Below are positions 53,523 to 63,433 of a stretch of DNA of 64,000 nucleotides, one piece after another. Position numbers and translations under genes: made by a program. Origin of the DNA: Alphaproteobacteria bacterium (GTDB lineage: Bacteria; Pseudomonadota; Alphaproteobacteria; CACIAM-22H2); contig JAEULA010000101.1 in assembly GCA_016793165.1 (NCBI GenBank), positions 1 through 64,000 of the forward strand, given 5' to 3'. Below the pieces are notes generated by a model, which worked only from the letters and a program-made list of their open reading frames with translations, made no database searches and was not told the origin of the DNA. Positions within the stretch are counted from its first letter, which is position 1; the number at the start of each line of letters is the position of its first letter.

Positions 53523-53543
53523 CGCCCGCCCTTCCGGTCCGGT

Positions 53544-53619
<76 letters not shown>

Positions 53620-53649
53620 CCGGGAAGTTTCCGTCCGCATCGTCTTTCG

Positions 53650-53677
53650 GGGTCGCCGTTCGGCGGCCCTTTTCGTT
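53650..53677 (+). terminator. Rho-independent terminator after tRNA-Lys
   Basis: GGGTCGCCG (53650-53658) pairs with CGGCGGCCC (53661-53669) and is followed by TTTTCGTTT. This is the clearest intrinsic terminator in the window and ends the tRNA transcript 30 bases after the gene. Confidence 0.8.
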
Positions 53678-53737
53678 TGGGCCGCGGCTGCGCGCCGGGG
53701 CGTGAGGACGTCGGTGCCGCGCCCCTCGCGGCGGTCG

Positions 53738-54631
53738 TCACCGGGCGCAGACCTCGCGCACGCGGTCTCGCAGCCAGCGATGCGCCGGATCGGCGTCCAT
53801 GCGCGGGTGCCAGAGCAGCGTCAGCGTGATCGCCGGCACGGGGATGGGAAGGGGAAAGCCGTGCAGGCCCGCGCGCAGCGCGGCGGTGAATCGCTCGGGG
53901 ACGCTGGCGACCAGTTCGGTCGCGCGGGCCAGCGCCAGCGCGGCCGAGAATCCGCCGACAGCGACCGCGATGTCGCGCTTCAAGCCCAGCGGCGCGAGTG
54001 CGCTCTCGATCGGTCCCGTATCGGGCCCGCGCCGCGAGACGGCGACGTGCCGTGCGCCGGCGTAGAGCGCCGGCGTGATCCGCCGCGCGGAGAGCAACGG
54101 ATGGCCCTCGCGCACGACCCCGATCAGGCGATCGCGGAACAGGGCCTGCGAACGGATCTCGGGACCCGTCGTCCGCCCGACGACGCCGATCTCGAGGTCG
54201 ACGCGGCCCTCGCGCAGCGGCTGGCTGTCCTTGTCCGGTTTCGGCACGAACCAAAGCCGGACGCCCGGGGCGTCGCGGGCGACGCGCGCCAGGAGCCCGG
54301 CGCCGAACGCCTCGACGAAGCCGTCGCTCGTGCGCAGCGTGAAGCGGCGATCGAGCCGCTGCAGGTCGAGGCGCGCGCCCGGGCGCAGCGCCGCCTCGGC
54401 GCCCTCCACGAGCGGCCCCACCTGCGCGCGGAGCTCCAGGGCGCGTGGCGTGAGGACGAGGCCGCGGCCGGCACGCACCAGCAGCGGATCGCCGGTCGCC
54501 GCGCGCAGCCGGCTCAGGGCGCGGCTCATCGCCGAGGGACTGAGCCGCAGGCGCCGGGCCGCGCGCGCCACGCTCCCCTCGGAGAGCAGCACGTCGAGGA
54601 TCGCGAGGAGATTGAGATCGGGGCGTCGCAC
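53738..54631 (-). CDS. LysR-family transcriptional regulator
   Basis: A 297-residue LTTR. The winged-helix N-terminus is DLNLLAILDVLLSEGSVARAARRLRLSPSAMSRALSRLRAATGDPLLVR, followed by the effector-binding domain (RVDLEIGVVG, LPIPVPAITLTLLWHPRMDADPAHRWLRDRVREV). It starts with GTG at 54631. A TCTAGA motif sits only 10-15 bases upstream and no ribosome site is seen, so the mRNA may be nearly leaderless. It is divergent from the MFS exporter, which is its most likely target. Confidence 0.92.
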   Translation of the reverse strand: MRRPDLNLLAILDVLLSEGSVARAARRLRLSPSAMSRALSRLRAATGDPLLVRAGRGLVLTPRALELRAQVGPLVEGAEAALRPGARLDLQRLDRRFTLRTSDGFVEAFGAGLLARVARDAPGVRLWFVPKPDKDSQPLREGRVDLEIGVVGRTTGPEIRSQALFRDRLIGVVREGHPLLSARRITPALYAGARHVAVSRRGPDTGPIESALAPLGLKRDIAVAVGGFSAALALARATELVASVPERFTAALRAGLHGFPLPIPVPAITLTLLWHPRMDADPAHRWLRDRVREVCAR

Positions 54632-55040
54632 CGTCGCAGTCTAGAACACGCGCCCGCCGACGTGCACGCCGCGCCGCCTTATCGACACGGCCGATGCGGC
54701 ACGGCGACCGCGAAGCGTCGGTACGCGCGAAGGACATGCGCGGCGGCCTTGCGGCGGGTCCGCGCGCGTCGCCTGCCCGGCCGTCGACTTTGACGTGCCG
54801 TCCGCGACCCCATCGCGACATGGCGTCGGACGCACGAACAACGTGCACCGGACGCGGCTTCCGGCGATCGCGCTGCGCCTCTACCTGTCCGACGGACCAA
54901 AGAAGGAAGTTCCCGATGATCACCGTCCGACCCCCGCCGGCCCCGCCGGCTTGTTGCCCGAATTCGCGCCCGCGCCCACACCCACGCCCGCGCCGCGTCG
55001 CGTACCCGCGCCTCCCTGTCGGAACTCGATGGGGGCGGCG
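54632..55040. other. Divergent control region between LysR and MFS genes
   Basis: About 410 bases without a convincing gene. The inverted repeat CGCGA-CCCCA-TCGCG (54803-54817) has spacing reminiscent of a LysR operator and is the best candidate binding site. A CTAG at 54641-54644 lies next to the LysR start. Open frames in this interval are low-complexity and unsupported. Confidence 0.5.
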
Positions 55041-56456
55041 ATGAGCGTCGCGACCGTTGAACTGCCCGAGCGCGCCGCCGCCAGGGTGCGGCGCTCCGCA
55101 GGATGGGCGCTGGTCGCCCTGTCCTTGTCGACGCTGCTGTCGTCGCTCGGGACCAGCATCGCCAATGTCGCGATGCCGACGCTGGCCCAGGCATTCGGCG
55201 CGCCATTCCAGGACGTCCAGTGGATCGTCCTCGCCTATCTGCTCGCCACGACCGCGCTCGTCGTCGCGGTCGGGCGCCTCGGCGACATCGTCGGGCGCCG
55301 TCGCCTGATGACGACGGGAATCCTCGTCTTCACCGCGGCATCTCTCCTTTGCGGTGCCGCACCGACACTGGGCTTCCTGGTCGCCGCGCGCGTCGCGCAG
55401 GGGCTCGGAGCCGCGGTGATGATGGCCCTGGCCGTCGCGCTCGCGGGCGAGGCCGGTTCGAAGGCGAAGGCGGGCAGCACCCTGGGGCTGCTCGGCACGA
55501 TGTCGGCGGTCGGCACCGCGCTGGGACCTTCGCTCGGCGGCGCGTTGATCGCCGGCGTCGGCTGGCGCGCGATCTTCCTCGTCAACCTGCCGATCGGATT
55601 GGCGGCGGCGTTCCTGGTCCGGCGCCATCTGCCGCCCGATCCTTCGCCGGGGACGGCCGATCGGCCGGCCTTCGACAAGTCGGGCAGCCTGCTGTTGGCG
55701 CTGACGCTCGTCGCCTACGCGCTCGCGATGACGCCGGGGCGCGACGGGTTCGGCCCCGTGGATGCGGGATTGCTGGTCGCCGCGCTGCTCGGCGCGACGG
55801 CGTTCGCGATCGTGGAGCGCCGAAGCGCGTCGCCGCTGGTCCGGCTCGACCTGTTCCGGCAGCCGGTGCTGGCTGCGGGATTCGCGGCCAACGCGCTGGT
55901 GACGACCGTGGTCATGGCGACGCTGGTGGTCGGCCCGTTCCACCTGTCCGGGGCGCTGGCACTCGACGCGGCGCAGGCCGGCCTGGCGATGTCCTGCGGT
56001 CCGCTGGTCGCGGCGCTCGCGGGCGTGCCGGCCGGCCGCCTCGTCGATCGGCTCGGCGCCGCGCGCATGGTCGATGCCGGGCTCGCCCTGATGGCGATCG
56101 GCGCATCGACATTGCCGTTGATGCCAATCAGCCTCGGCGTTTTCGGGTATGTCGTGCCGCTGGCCGTCGTGACGGCCGGCTACGCGCTGTTCCAGGCGGC
56201 GAACGGCACCGCCGTGATGGCGCAAGCGGATCCGACGCAGCGCGGAGTCGTTTCCGGACTGCTCAATCTGTCGCGCAATCTCGGGCTCGTCACCGGGGCC
56301 TCCGCCATGGGCGCGGTGTTTGCCGCCGGCGCCGCCACGTCCGACGTCGCGAGCGCGGATCCGGCGGCGATCGCCGCCGGCATGCGGGCCGCATTCGTCG
56401 TCGCCGCGGGCCTTGTCGCGATCGCGATCGCCGTCACCGTCGCGAGCCGCCGGTGA
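55041..56456 (+). CDS. MFS transporter, DHA2 (EmrB/QacA-like) drug exporter
   Basis: A 471-residue major-facilitator protein with about 14 hydrophobic segments, typical of DHA2 drug:H+ antiporters. Motif A is GRLGDIVGRRRLM, and motif C is close to GTALGPSLGGALIAGVGWRAIFLVNLPIG, the antiporter signature. The ATG at 55041 is preferred for its GGGGGCGG site; an ATG at 55029 in the same frame adds four residues. It is divergent from a LysR regulator that probably controls it in response to a toxic compound. Confidence 0.9.
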   Translation: MSVATVELPERAAARVRRSAGWALVALSLSTLLSSLGTSIANVAMPTLAQAFGAPFQDVQWIVLAYLLATTALVVAVGRLGDIVGRRRLMTTGILVFTAASLLCGAAPTLGFLVAARVAQGLGAAVMMALAVALAGEAGSKAKAGSTLGLLGTMSAVGTALGPSLGGALIAGVGWRAIFLVNLPIGLAAAFLVRRHLPPDPSPGTADRPAFDKSGSLLLALTLVAYALAMTPGRDGFGPVDAGLLVAALLGATAFAIVERRSASPLVRLDLFRQPVLAAGFAANALVTTVVMATLVVGPFHLSGALALDAAQAGLAMSCGPLVAALAGVPAGRLVDRLGAARMVDAGLALMAIGASTLPLMPISLGVFGYVVPLAVVTAGYALFQAANGTAVMAQADPTQRGVVSGLLNLSRNLGLVTGASAMGAVFAAGAATSDVASADPAAIAAGMRAAFVVAAGLVAIAIAVTVASRR

Positions 56457-56569
56457 TCGCGCCGCGCACCCGTCGCGGCCCACGCGGAGCCGGCGCGACG
56501 GCCTCTCGGGCGGGCGTCGGAATGACGCTAGGATCGACCCCGGGCCACCGGCCCGGAAGGGGAGGCGCG

Positions 56570-57220
56570 ATGAACCTCAAGCTCGTGCGCGAACAGTACA
56601 AGCCGAACAGCACGATCGGTCGTCTGCTCGTCGATGGGACCTTCGAGTGCTTCACGCTCGAGGACGGCGTGCGGACCAGCAAGGTGTTCGGGGAGACGGC
56701 GATTCCGCCGGGCACCTACCGCGTGACGGTCGAGGACTCGCCGCGATTCAAGCGCAAGCTGCCGCGGCTTCACGACGTGGCGAACTTCAGCGGCGTGCTG
56801 ATCCATCCCGGCAACACGGCGGCGGACACTCATGGCTGCGTGCTCGTCGGACAGGCCTGGCAGCCTGGAAGCGAAACGATCGGGGCCAGTCGCGCGGCCT
56901 TCGCCGCGCTTTTCGACAAGATCACCGGCGCGCTGGCGCGCGGCGACAGCGTGTCGATCGAGGTCGTCCAGACGAATGCGCCCGCCGAGCTGCTGATGCG
57001 TTCGGCACGGCCCACCGGCGGCGTCCGGCCGGCATCGCCGGCCGGGGCGCCGGCGAAGCCACGCGTGACGAAGGCGAAGGTCAAGACCAAGGCCAAGAAG
57101 GCCAAGGCCAGGCCGACGTCGAAGGCCGCAATCAAGTCGCGGGCTGCCGCGCCGGCGCGGGCGAAGCCGAAGTCGGCGTCGCGTCGGGCCGCCGCACCGC
57201 GGCATCGGGCCAAGCGGTAG
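56570..57220 (+). CDS. DUF5675-domain protein with histone-H1-like basic tail
   Basis: A 216-residue protein. The first 135 residues match DUF5675, a small beta-rich family common in phage and secretion contexts: LVREQYKPNSTIGRLLVDG, FECFTLEDG, ETAIPPGTYRV, SPRFKRKLPRL and SGVLIHPGNTAADTHGCVLVG. From about residue 150 the chain is a disordered Lys/Ala/Pro/Arg repeat (AKPRVTKAKVKTKAKKAKA... RAKPKSASRRAAAPRHRAKR) like bacterial histone-H1-type tails, suggesting nucleic-acid or polyanion binding. GGAAGGGGAGG precedes the ATG; a CTAG motif lies 39 bases upstream. Function unknown. Confidence 0.82.
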   Translation: MNLKLVREQYKPNSTIGRLLVDGTFECFTLEDGVRTSKVFGETAIPPGTYRVTVEDSPRFKRKLPRLHDVANFSGVLIHPGNTAADTHGCVLVGQAWQPGSETIGASRAAFAALFDKITGALARGDSVSIEVVQTNAPAELLMRSARPTGGVRPASPAGAPAKPRVTKAKVKTKAKKAKARPTSKAAIKSRAAAPARAKPKSASRRAAAPRHRAKR

Positions 57221-57239
57221 CGGGCCGCAGGCCCGGCGA

Positions 57240-57776
57240 TCAGGCGGGCGTCGGCTCGCCGCTGCCTGGCGGATCGGAGATCCGCCGCCAGGCGGCGCCC
57301 GGCGGCGTCGCTTCGGCAGCGCGCCGCGACGCCGTCTGGTAGTGCCGACGCACGACGACGAGGCGGCCGCTTCGCAGGGCGTCGGCCGTGCCGGCGTCGC
57401 TGACGTCCAGGCTGTCGAATCCGGCCCGCAGCATGAAGGTGATCTGGTCGCGCAGGACGTCGCCGGTGGCGCGAAGCTCGCCCGTAAAGCCGTGGACGTC
57501 GCGTAGGCGTCGGGCGATCGAGTACGGCCGTCCGTCGGCGAACCTGGCGAAGCGAAGCGCCACGAGCGCGAAGCGCGGCAGGTCGTCCGCGATCCCGTCG
57601 AGGGTCTCGCCGGGATCCAGGATCAGGCCGATCGGCTCGTCGCGGGCAATCAGCGTCGCGCGCTCGGCGAGGAAGCGCGTCTTGCCCACCGCCACCGGAC
57701 CGGCCGGCAGCGGTGCGCCGTCGGCCACGAAGGTCCAGGCATCGCCGACGAGGCGGCCGTCTCGGAAGAGGGGCAT
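57240..57776 (-). CDS. DUF934 family protein of the sulfite-reduction operon
   Basis: A 178-residue DUF934 protein. The typical elements are GLILDPGETLDGIADDLPRFALVALRFARFADGRPYSIARRLRD, FTGELRATGDVLRDQITFMLRAGFDSLDV and a C-terminal HYQ segment. In alphaproteobacteria this gene regularly follows cysI and precedes cysH; it is presumed to help sulfite reductase or oxidised-sulfur reduction, but its activity is unknown. It begins four bases after cysI. The expected cysH is not downstream here. Confidence 0.9.
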   Translation of the reverse strand: MPLFRDGRLVGDAWTFVADGAPLPAGPVAVGKTRFLAERATLIARDEPIGLILDPGETLDGIADDLPRFALVALRFARFADGRPYSIARRLRDVHGFTGELRATGDVLRDQITFMLRAGFDSLDVSDAGTADALRSGRLVVVRRHYQTASRRAAEATPPGAAWRRISDPPGSGEPTPA

Positions 57777-57779
57777 GGC

Positions 57780-59441
<1,662 letters not shown>

Positions 59442-59509
59442 GGGGTGGGCTCCGGTTCCGTGGGGCAGTGGCTCGGACGGCTGGATCGGCGGGTCGGCGT
59501 CTGGAAGGC

Positions 59510-59833
59510 TCAGGCGCGCGGCGGGGCGGCGAGCGACGAGCCGACGCTCGGCCCGCACGCGCGGATCCGCTCGCGGAGCGTCGCGAGCCGCATGCCGTCA
59601 GCATGGCTCTCGATCGCCACCAGCACCGGCTCGACCACCACGCCGGCCGCGGCGTCGGCAAGGGCCGCGGCGAGCAACGTAGCGGCGCTTTCGGTCGTGG
59701 CGGCGACGCTTGCCGTGGCGACGTCGCCATCCCAGCGGCCCTCGGGCGTGCGGAACACGACCGCGCCGGAGCGCAGGTCGTTCGCGGTGACGACCGTCGA
59801 TGCCGTCTCGGCGGCCTTGCGGCTCCTGCTCAT
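59510..59833 (-). CDS. DUF2849 family protein
   Basis: A 107-residue protein of DUF2849, a family almost always encoded between cysG and cysI in alphaproteobacteria. The core STVVTANDLRSGAVVFRTPEGRWDGDVATASVA and the C-terminal RLATLRERIRACGP match. Its ATG overlaps the cysG stop (ATGA). Role in sulfite reduction is inferred from context only. Confidence 0.88.
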   Translation of the reverse strand: MSRSRKAAETASTVVTANDLRSGAVVFRTPEGRWDGDVATASVAATTESAATLLAAALADAAAGVVVEPVLVAIESHADGMRLATLRERIRACGPSVGSSLAAPPRA

Positions 59834-61284
59834 GCGGCGAACTCTCCCTGTGCGATCTGGCGACGACGGACGGCGAGTTGCTCGGCGGCGGCGAGATCCG
59901 CGGCCGCGAGCGCCTCGCCGATCAGGATCATCACCGGGCCGGCGATCTCCTCGCGCACAGCGAGCGCCGGCAGATCGCTCAGGGTCCCGGCAAGAATCCG
60001 GCGATCGGTCCGGCCGGCATTCTCCACTGCGGCCACCGGCGTGTCCGGCGCGAGCCCGGCGGCGATCGCGCGGGCAGCGACGCGACCGGCGACGCTGCGG
60101 CCCATGTAGAGCGCGACGGTGGCGCCGTTCGCAGCGGCGGCTTCCCAGCCGCCGGGCTCGGATTGCTCGGCGCCGTGGCCCGTCGCGACGACGAGGCACG
60201 AAGCCGTGCCGCGGCGCGTCAGGGATGCGCCGACATCGGCGGCGGCGGCGAGAGCGGCGGTGATGCCGGGCACGATCTCGACGTCGATGCCGGCCGCGCG
60301 CACCGCCGCGATCTCCTCGCCGGCGCGGCCGAATACCGCGGGATCGCCGGCCTTGAGGCGAACCACGCGCCGGCCCTCGCGCGCGAGGCGGACGAGCAGA
60401 TCGTTGATGTCCTCCTGCGTCGCGGAATGCCGACCCTTGCGCTTGCCCACGGCATGACGCGTCGCGTCGCGGCGACCCATGTCGATCACCGCTGCCGGCA
60501 CGAGGTCGTCATGGACGATGGCGTCGGCCTCCTGGAGCAGTCGCTGGGCACGCAGCGTGAGCAGGTCCTCGGCACCGGGGCCGGCGCCGACGAGGAACAC
60601 CTTGCCGTCCGGCGTCGTGGCGGATTCCCGGGCGAGGGCCTGAATTGCGAGACGACGGGCGCGCGCGGCGTCGCCGGCAAGCGCGGCATCGCCGGCGGGG
60701 CCGTCGAAAAGGCGCATCCAGAATCGGCGCCGGGCCACGCTGTCGGACAGGCGCCGCGCCACGGTGCCGCGCAGCGCGTCGGCGAGCTCGGCGACCCGGC
60801 CGAGACCGGGAGCGAGCATGGCCTCGATCGCGGCGCGCAGCCGCTGGGCGAGCACCGGCGACGTGCCGTCGGTCGAGATGGCCACGGCGATCGGCGCGCG
60901 ATCGACGATCGCCGGCACCGTGAAATCGGAGAGGTCCGCACGGTCGACGACGTTGACCGGGATGCGCGCGGCGCGCGCCATCGCAGCGAGCGCGGCATCG
61001 TCGGCGGGATCGTCGGTCGCGACGAAGACCAACGCGGCTGCGGACGGCGCGAGGCGGGCCGGACGAGCGGGCACCCAGTCGACCGGCTCACTGGCGAGGA
61101 AGGCGCGCAGCGCCGGGTTCGGCGCCTCCGCGTGGCAGACGAGGCGGGCCTCGCTGCGGGCCAGCAGGCGCAGCTTCTGCAGCGCGCGCTCGCCGTTGCC
61201 GATCACGACGACCGGTCGGCCCGCAACGGCGAAGGCCAGCGGGAAGAACTTCAGCCGATTGCGCTGGACGGCCGGCCGGGTCAT
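59830..61284 (-). CDS. cysG: Siroheme synthase CysG (trifunctional)
   Basis: A 484-residue multifunctional enzyme that supplies siroheme to CysI. The N-terminal NAD-dependent dehydrogenase/ferrochelatase domain starts FFPLAFAVAGRPVVVIGNGERALQKLRLLARS; the C-terminal uroporphyrinogen III methyltransferase has VFLVGAGPGAEDLLTLRAQRLLQEADAIVHDDLV, RLKAGDPAVFGRAGEE and VEIVPGITAALA. The start at 61284 begins MTRPAVQRNRLKFFPL. It overlaps the gene upstream (61281) and DUF2849 downstream, so the operon is tightly coupled. Confidence 0.95.
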   Translation of the reverse strand: MTRPAVQRNRLKFFPLAFAVAGRPVVVIGNGERALQKLRLLARSEARLVCHAEAPNPALRAFLASEPVDWVPARPARLAPSAAALVFVATDDPADDAALAAMARAARIPVNVVDRADLSDFTVPAIVDRAPIAVAISTDGTSPVLAQRLRAAIEAMLAPGLGRVAELADALRGTVARRLSDSVARRRFWMRLFDGPAGDAALAGDAARARRLAIQALARESATTPDGKVFLVGAGPGAEDLLTLRAQRLLQEADAIVHDDLVPAAVIDMGRRDATRHAVGKRKGRHSATQEDINDLLVRLAREGRRVVRLKAGDPAVFGRAGEEIAAVRAAGIDVEIVPGITAALAAAADVGASLTRRGTASCLVVATGHGAEQSEPGGWEAAAANGATVALYMGRSVAGRVAARAIAAGLAPDTPVAAVENAGRTDRRILAGTLSDLPALAVREEIAGPVMILIGEALAAADLAAAEQLAVRRRQIAQGEFAA

Positions 61285-61850
61285 CCCGCGACCACCCAGG
61301 GCGAGGGCCACAGGCAGTCGTCCCCCTGCGCGACGAGCGGACTGGCGGGGTCGGCACGGAAGACGATCCCTGCCGGCCGATCGAGCGCCAGGGGCAGGGT
61401 CACGGAGGCACGCGCCACGACGACGTCGCCGCGCGCGACATGCTGTCGACAACCCAGCGGCACGAGGATCGCGACCTCGTCGGCGGCGAGCTCCACCCGC
61501 GGCACCGCCTCGAGCGCGAGCCGCACATGCATTCGGGCGATGGCGACGGGACCATGGAGCGCCTCGACGGCGCGCGACAGCAGTCGCGGATGCTCGGCCA
61601 GCCGGCGGAACGGCTCGCTGCGGCGGTGCAGGTCGGCGAGGTCGAGGTTGCCGGCATCCGATCTGCCACGGAGATCGGCCTGGCGCTCGGCCTCCTCGGC
61701 GAGCCAGCCGAGCTCGTCCGCCGCGAAGACGCCGCGCTCGACGCGCCAAGTGTCGGAGACGGCACGCAGCATCCGCATCGTCGACGGCGCACCGACCGCA
61801 TCCTGGGTCGGCTCGAGCGCATCCGGGCGTTTGATCGCGGTCTGGAGCAT
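61281..61850 (-). CDS. Uncharacterised protein heading the cysG operon (possibly PhyH-like)
   Basis: A 189-residue protein. ERGVFAADELGWLAEEAERQ and AEHPRLLSRAVEALHGPVAI resemble the N-terminal part of phytanoyl-CoA dioxygenase-like proteins, but the usual HxD and arginine iron/2-oxoglutarate residues are not evident, and the chain is shorter. The C-terminus has HVARGDVVVARASVTL. Its stop overlaps the cysG ATG by four bases, so it belongs to the siroheme/sulfite operon. A divergent or inactive dioxygenase-like accessory protein is possible; the call is weak. Confidence 0.6.
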   Translation of the reverse strand: MLQTAIKRPDALEPTQDAVGAPSTMRMLRAVSDTWRVERGVFAADELGWLAEEAERQADLRGRSDAGNLDLADLHRRSEPFRRLAEHPRLLSRAVEALHGPVAIARMHVRLALEAVPRVELAADEVAILVPLGCRQHVARGDVVVARASVTLPLALDRPAGIVFRADPASPLVAQGDDCLWPSPWVVAG

Positions 61851-61984
61851 GGGGCTTCCGATGCAGGCGTGCCGTTTCGTCGGCCTTGCACTCGTGCCGC
61901 ATGCCCCGCATGGGGTCACGCCAGAAGTTCTGGGGCTCCCGCCAAGCTCTGCTTACGCGAGGCGGCGGCGCGTCGTCGCGTGGG

Positions 61985-63433
61985 TCAGCTCAATCGATCG
62001 GCGCGCGGGAGGGAGGGTGGCGCCATCGCATCGGCATCCCGTCCCGCCCAATCGTGCCGCGGGATCTCGCGCAGCGCGCGCTGCTGCGCCTCGTGCAGCG
62101 CCGCGGCAGCCGCCGCATAGTCGATCGTCAGGCACTTGCCGTCCGCGACCACGCGGCGGCCGTCGACATAGACGTCCTTCACCGCGCGCTCGGATGCCGA
62201 GTAGATGAGCGAGCGCAGCGGATCGCGCGCCGGCTGCATCGACGGGTGACGGATGTCGACGAGGACGAGATCGGCCTTGGCGCCGACGCAGAGCCGTCCG
62301 AGGTCGGGTCGCGCGAGCGCATCCGCGCCGCTCGCGGTCGCGGCGGTGAACACGTCGCTCGCATAGGTCGACCACGGCGCCTCGGCCTTGAGGCGTGCGA
62401 CGTAGCAGGCGAGCCGCATCTCATCGAGCATATTGTGGGGATAGACGTCCGTGCCGATGCCGAGCCGCACGCCCTTCTCGCGATAGAGGCCGAAATGCGT
62501 CAGCGCGATTCCCCGCCGCGCGAAGACGGTCGGGCAATGCGCGACCGTCGTGCCGGTCTCGGCGAGGCGCTCGAGGTCGCCGACGCGCGGCCAATGCGTC
62601 CAGGGGTGATGATCGAGGAAGATCCCGTGGCCGATCAGGGTGCGCGGGCCGAGCACGCCGAGGCTGCCCAGCCATTCGATCGGCGTGCGGCCGTGCCGGC
62701 GGGTGATCTCGTGGAACTCCGCCAGGCTCTGCGCCGCATGGATCGTGAGGGAAAGGTTGCGCTCCCTCGCCGCGGCCACGCTGTCGCGCAGCAGGCCCTC
62801 GGTGCAGGTGTCCACTTGCGACGGCGAGAGCATGCCGAACAGCCGTCCCGAGGCGTGCTGCTCAGCCTTCGCGATCTCGCGCAGCGCCGTGTCGAGGCCG
62901 CGCTCGCCGGCCTTCTCGTTCCACTCGTATTCGACGACGTGGCCGTTGCGGGTGAGCCAGCGCCCAGAGCGGTAAAGCGGCGCCACGCAGGCGCGCAGCC
63001 CGCTGTCGCCGAGGATGTCGAGCCAGCCCTCGCTCGGCGGCGAGAGGTCGCAGATCGTCGTCACGCCGCTCATCAGCAGCTCGGCGAGCGCCACGCCGTA
63101 GCAGGCGCGGGTTCCCGCAGGATCCGGCTCCAGGACGGTCAGGTACTCGTACAGCGAGGTGTTGTAGAGCCGCGGGCTGCCGATCTCGTCCCACATGCCC
63201 TTGTTCATCGGCTCGGAGAACGGGTGGCAATGCACGTCGACGAGGCCGGGCATGACCATCGCCCGCGCGCCGTCGACCGTCGTCGCCGCCGCGCCCGCGT
63301 AGCCCGGGCCGACGTGGATGATCTCGCCGCCGCTGAAGGCGACGTCGCAATCCGTCAGGTAGACGTGGCGCTTCGCGCTCCGGTCCCAGCCGACGACGCA
63401 GGCGGCGTTGCGGATCAGGGTGACGTCGTTCAT
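61985..63433 (-). CDS. Amidohydrolase/deaminase (ATZ/TRZ, cytosine deaminase-like)
   Basis: A 482-residue amidohydrolase. The HxH metal motif is in VMPGLVDVHCHPFSEP; LTIHAAQS and TLIGHGIFLDHH carry the next histidines, and GIGTDVYPHNMLDEMRLAC the catalytic aspartate. These features are those of the TRZ/ATZ/guanine and hydroxyatrazine deaminase group. The ATG overlaps the stop of the upstream polysaccharide deacetylase-like gene, so the two enzymes act in one pathway, plausibly purine, pyrimidine or other cyclic-amide catabolism. Confidence 0.9.
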   Translation of the reverse strand: MNDVTLIRNAACVVGWDRSAKRHVYLTDCDVAFSGGEIIHVGPGYAGAAATTVDGARAMVMPGLVDVHCHPFSEPMNKGMWDEIGSPRLYNTSLYEYLTVLEPDPAGTRACYGVALAELLMSGVTTICDLSPPSEGWLDILGDSGLRACVAPLYRSGRWLTRNGHVVEYEWNEKAGERGLDTALREIAKAEQHASGRLFGMLSPSQVDTCTEGLLRDSVAAARERNLSLTIHAAQSLAEFHEITRRHGRTPIEWLGSLGVLGPRTLIGHGIFLDHHPWTHWPRVGDLERLAETGTTVAHCPTVFARRGIALTHFGLYREKGVRLGIGTDVYPHNMLDEMRLACYVARLKAEAPWSTYASDVFTAATASGADALARPDLGRLCVGAKADLVLVDIRHPSMQPARDPLRSLIYSASERAVKDVYVDGRRVVADGKCLTIDYAAAAAALHEAQQRALREIPRHDWAGRDADAMAPPSLPRADRLS

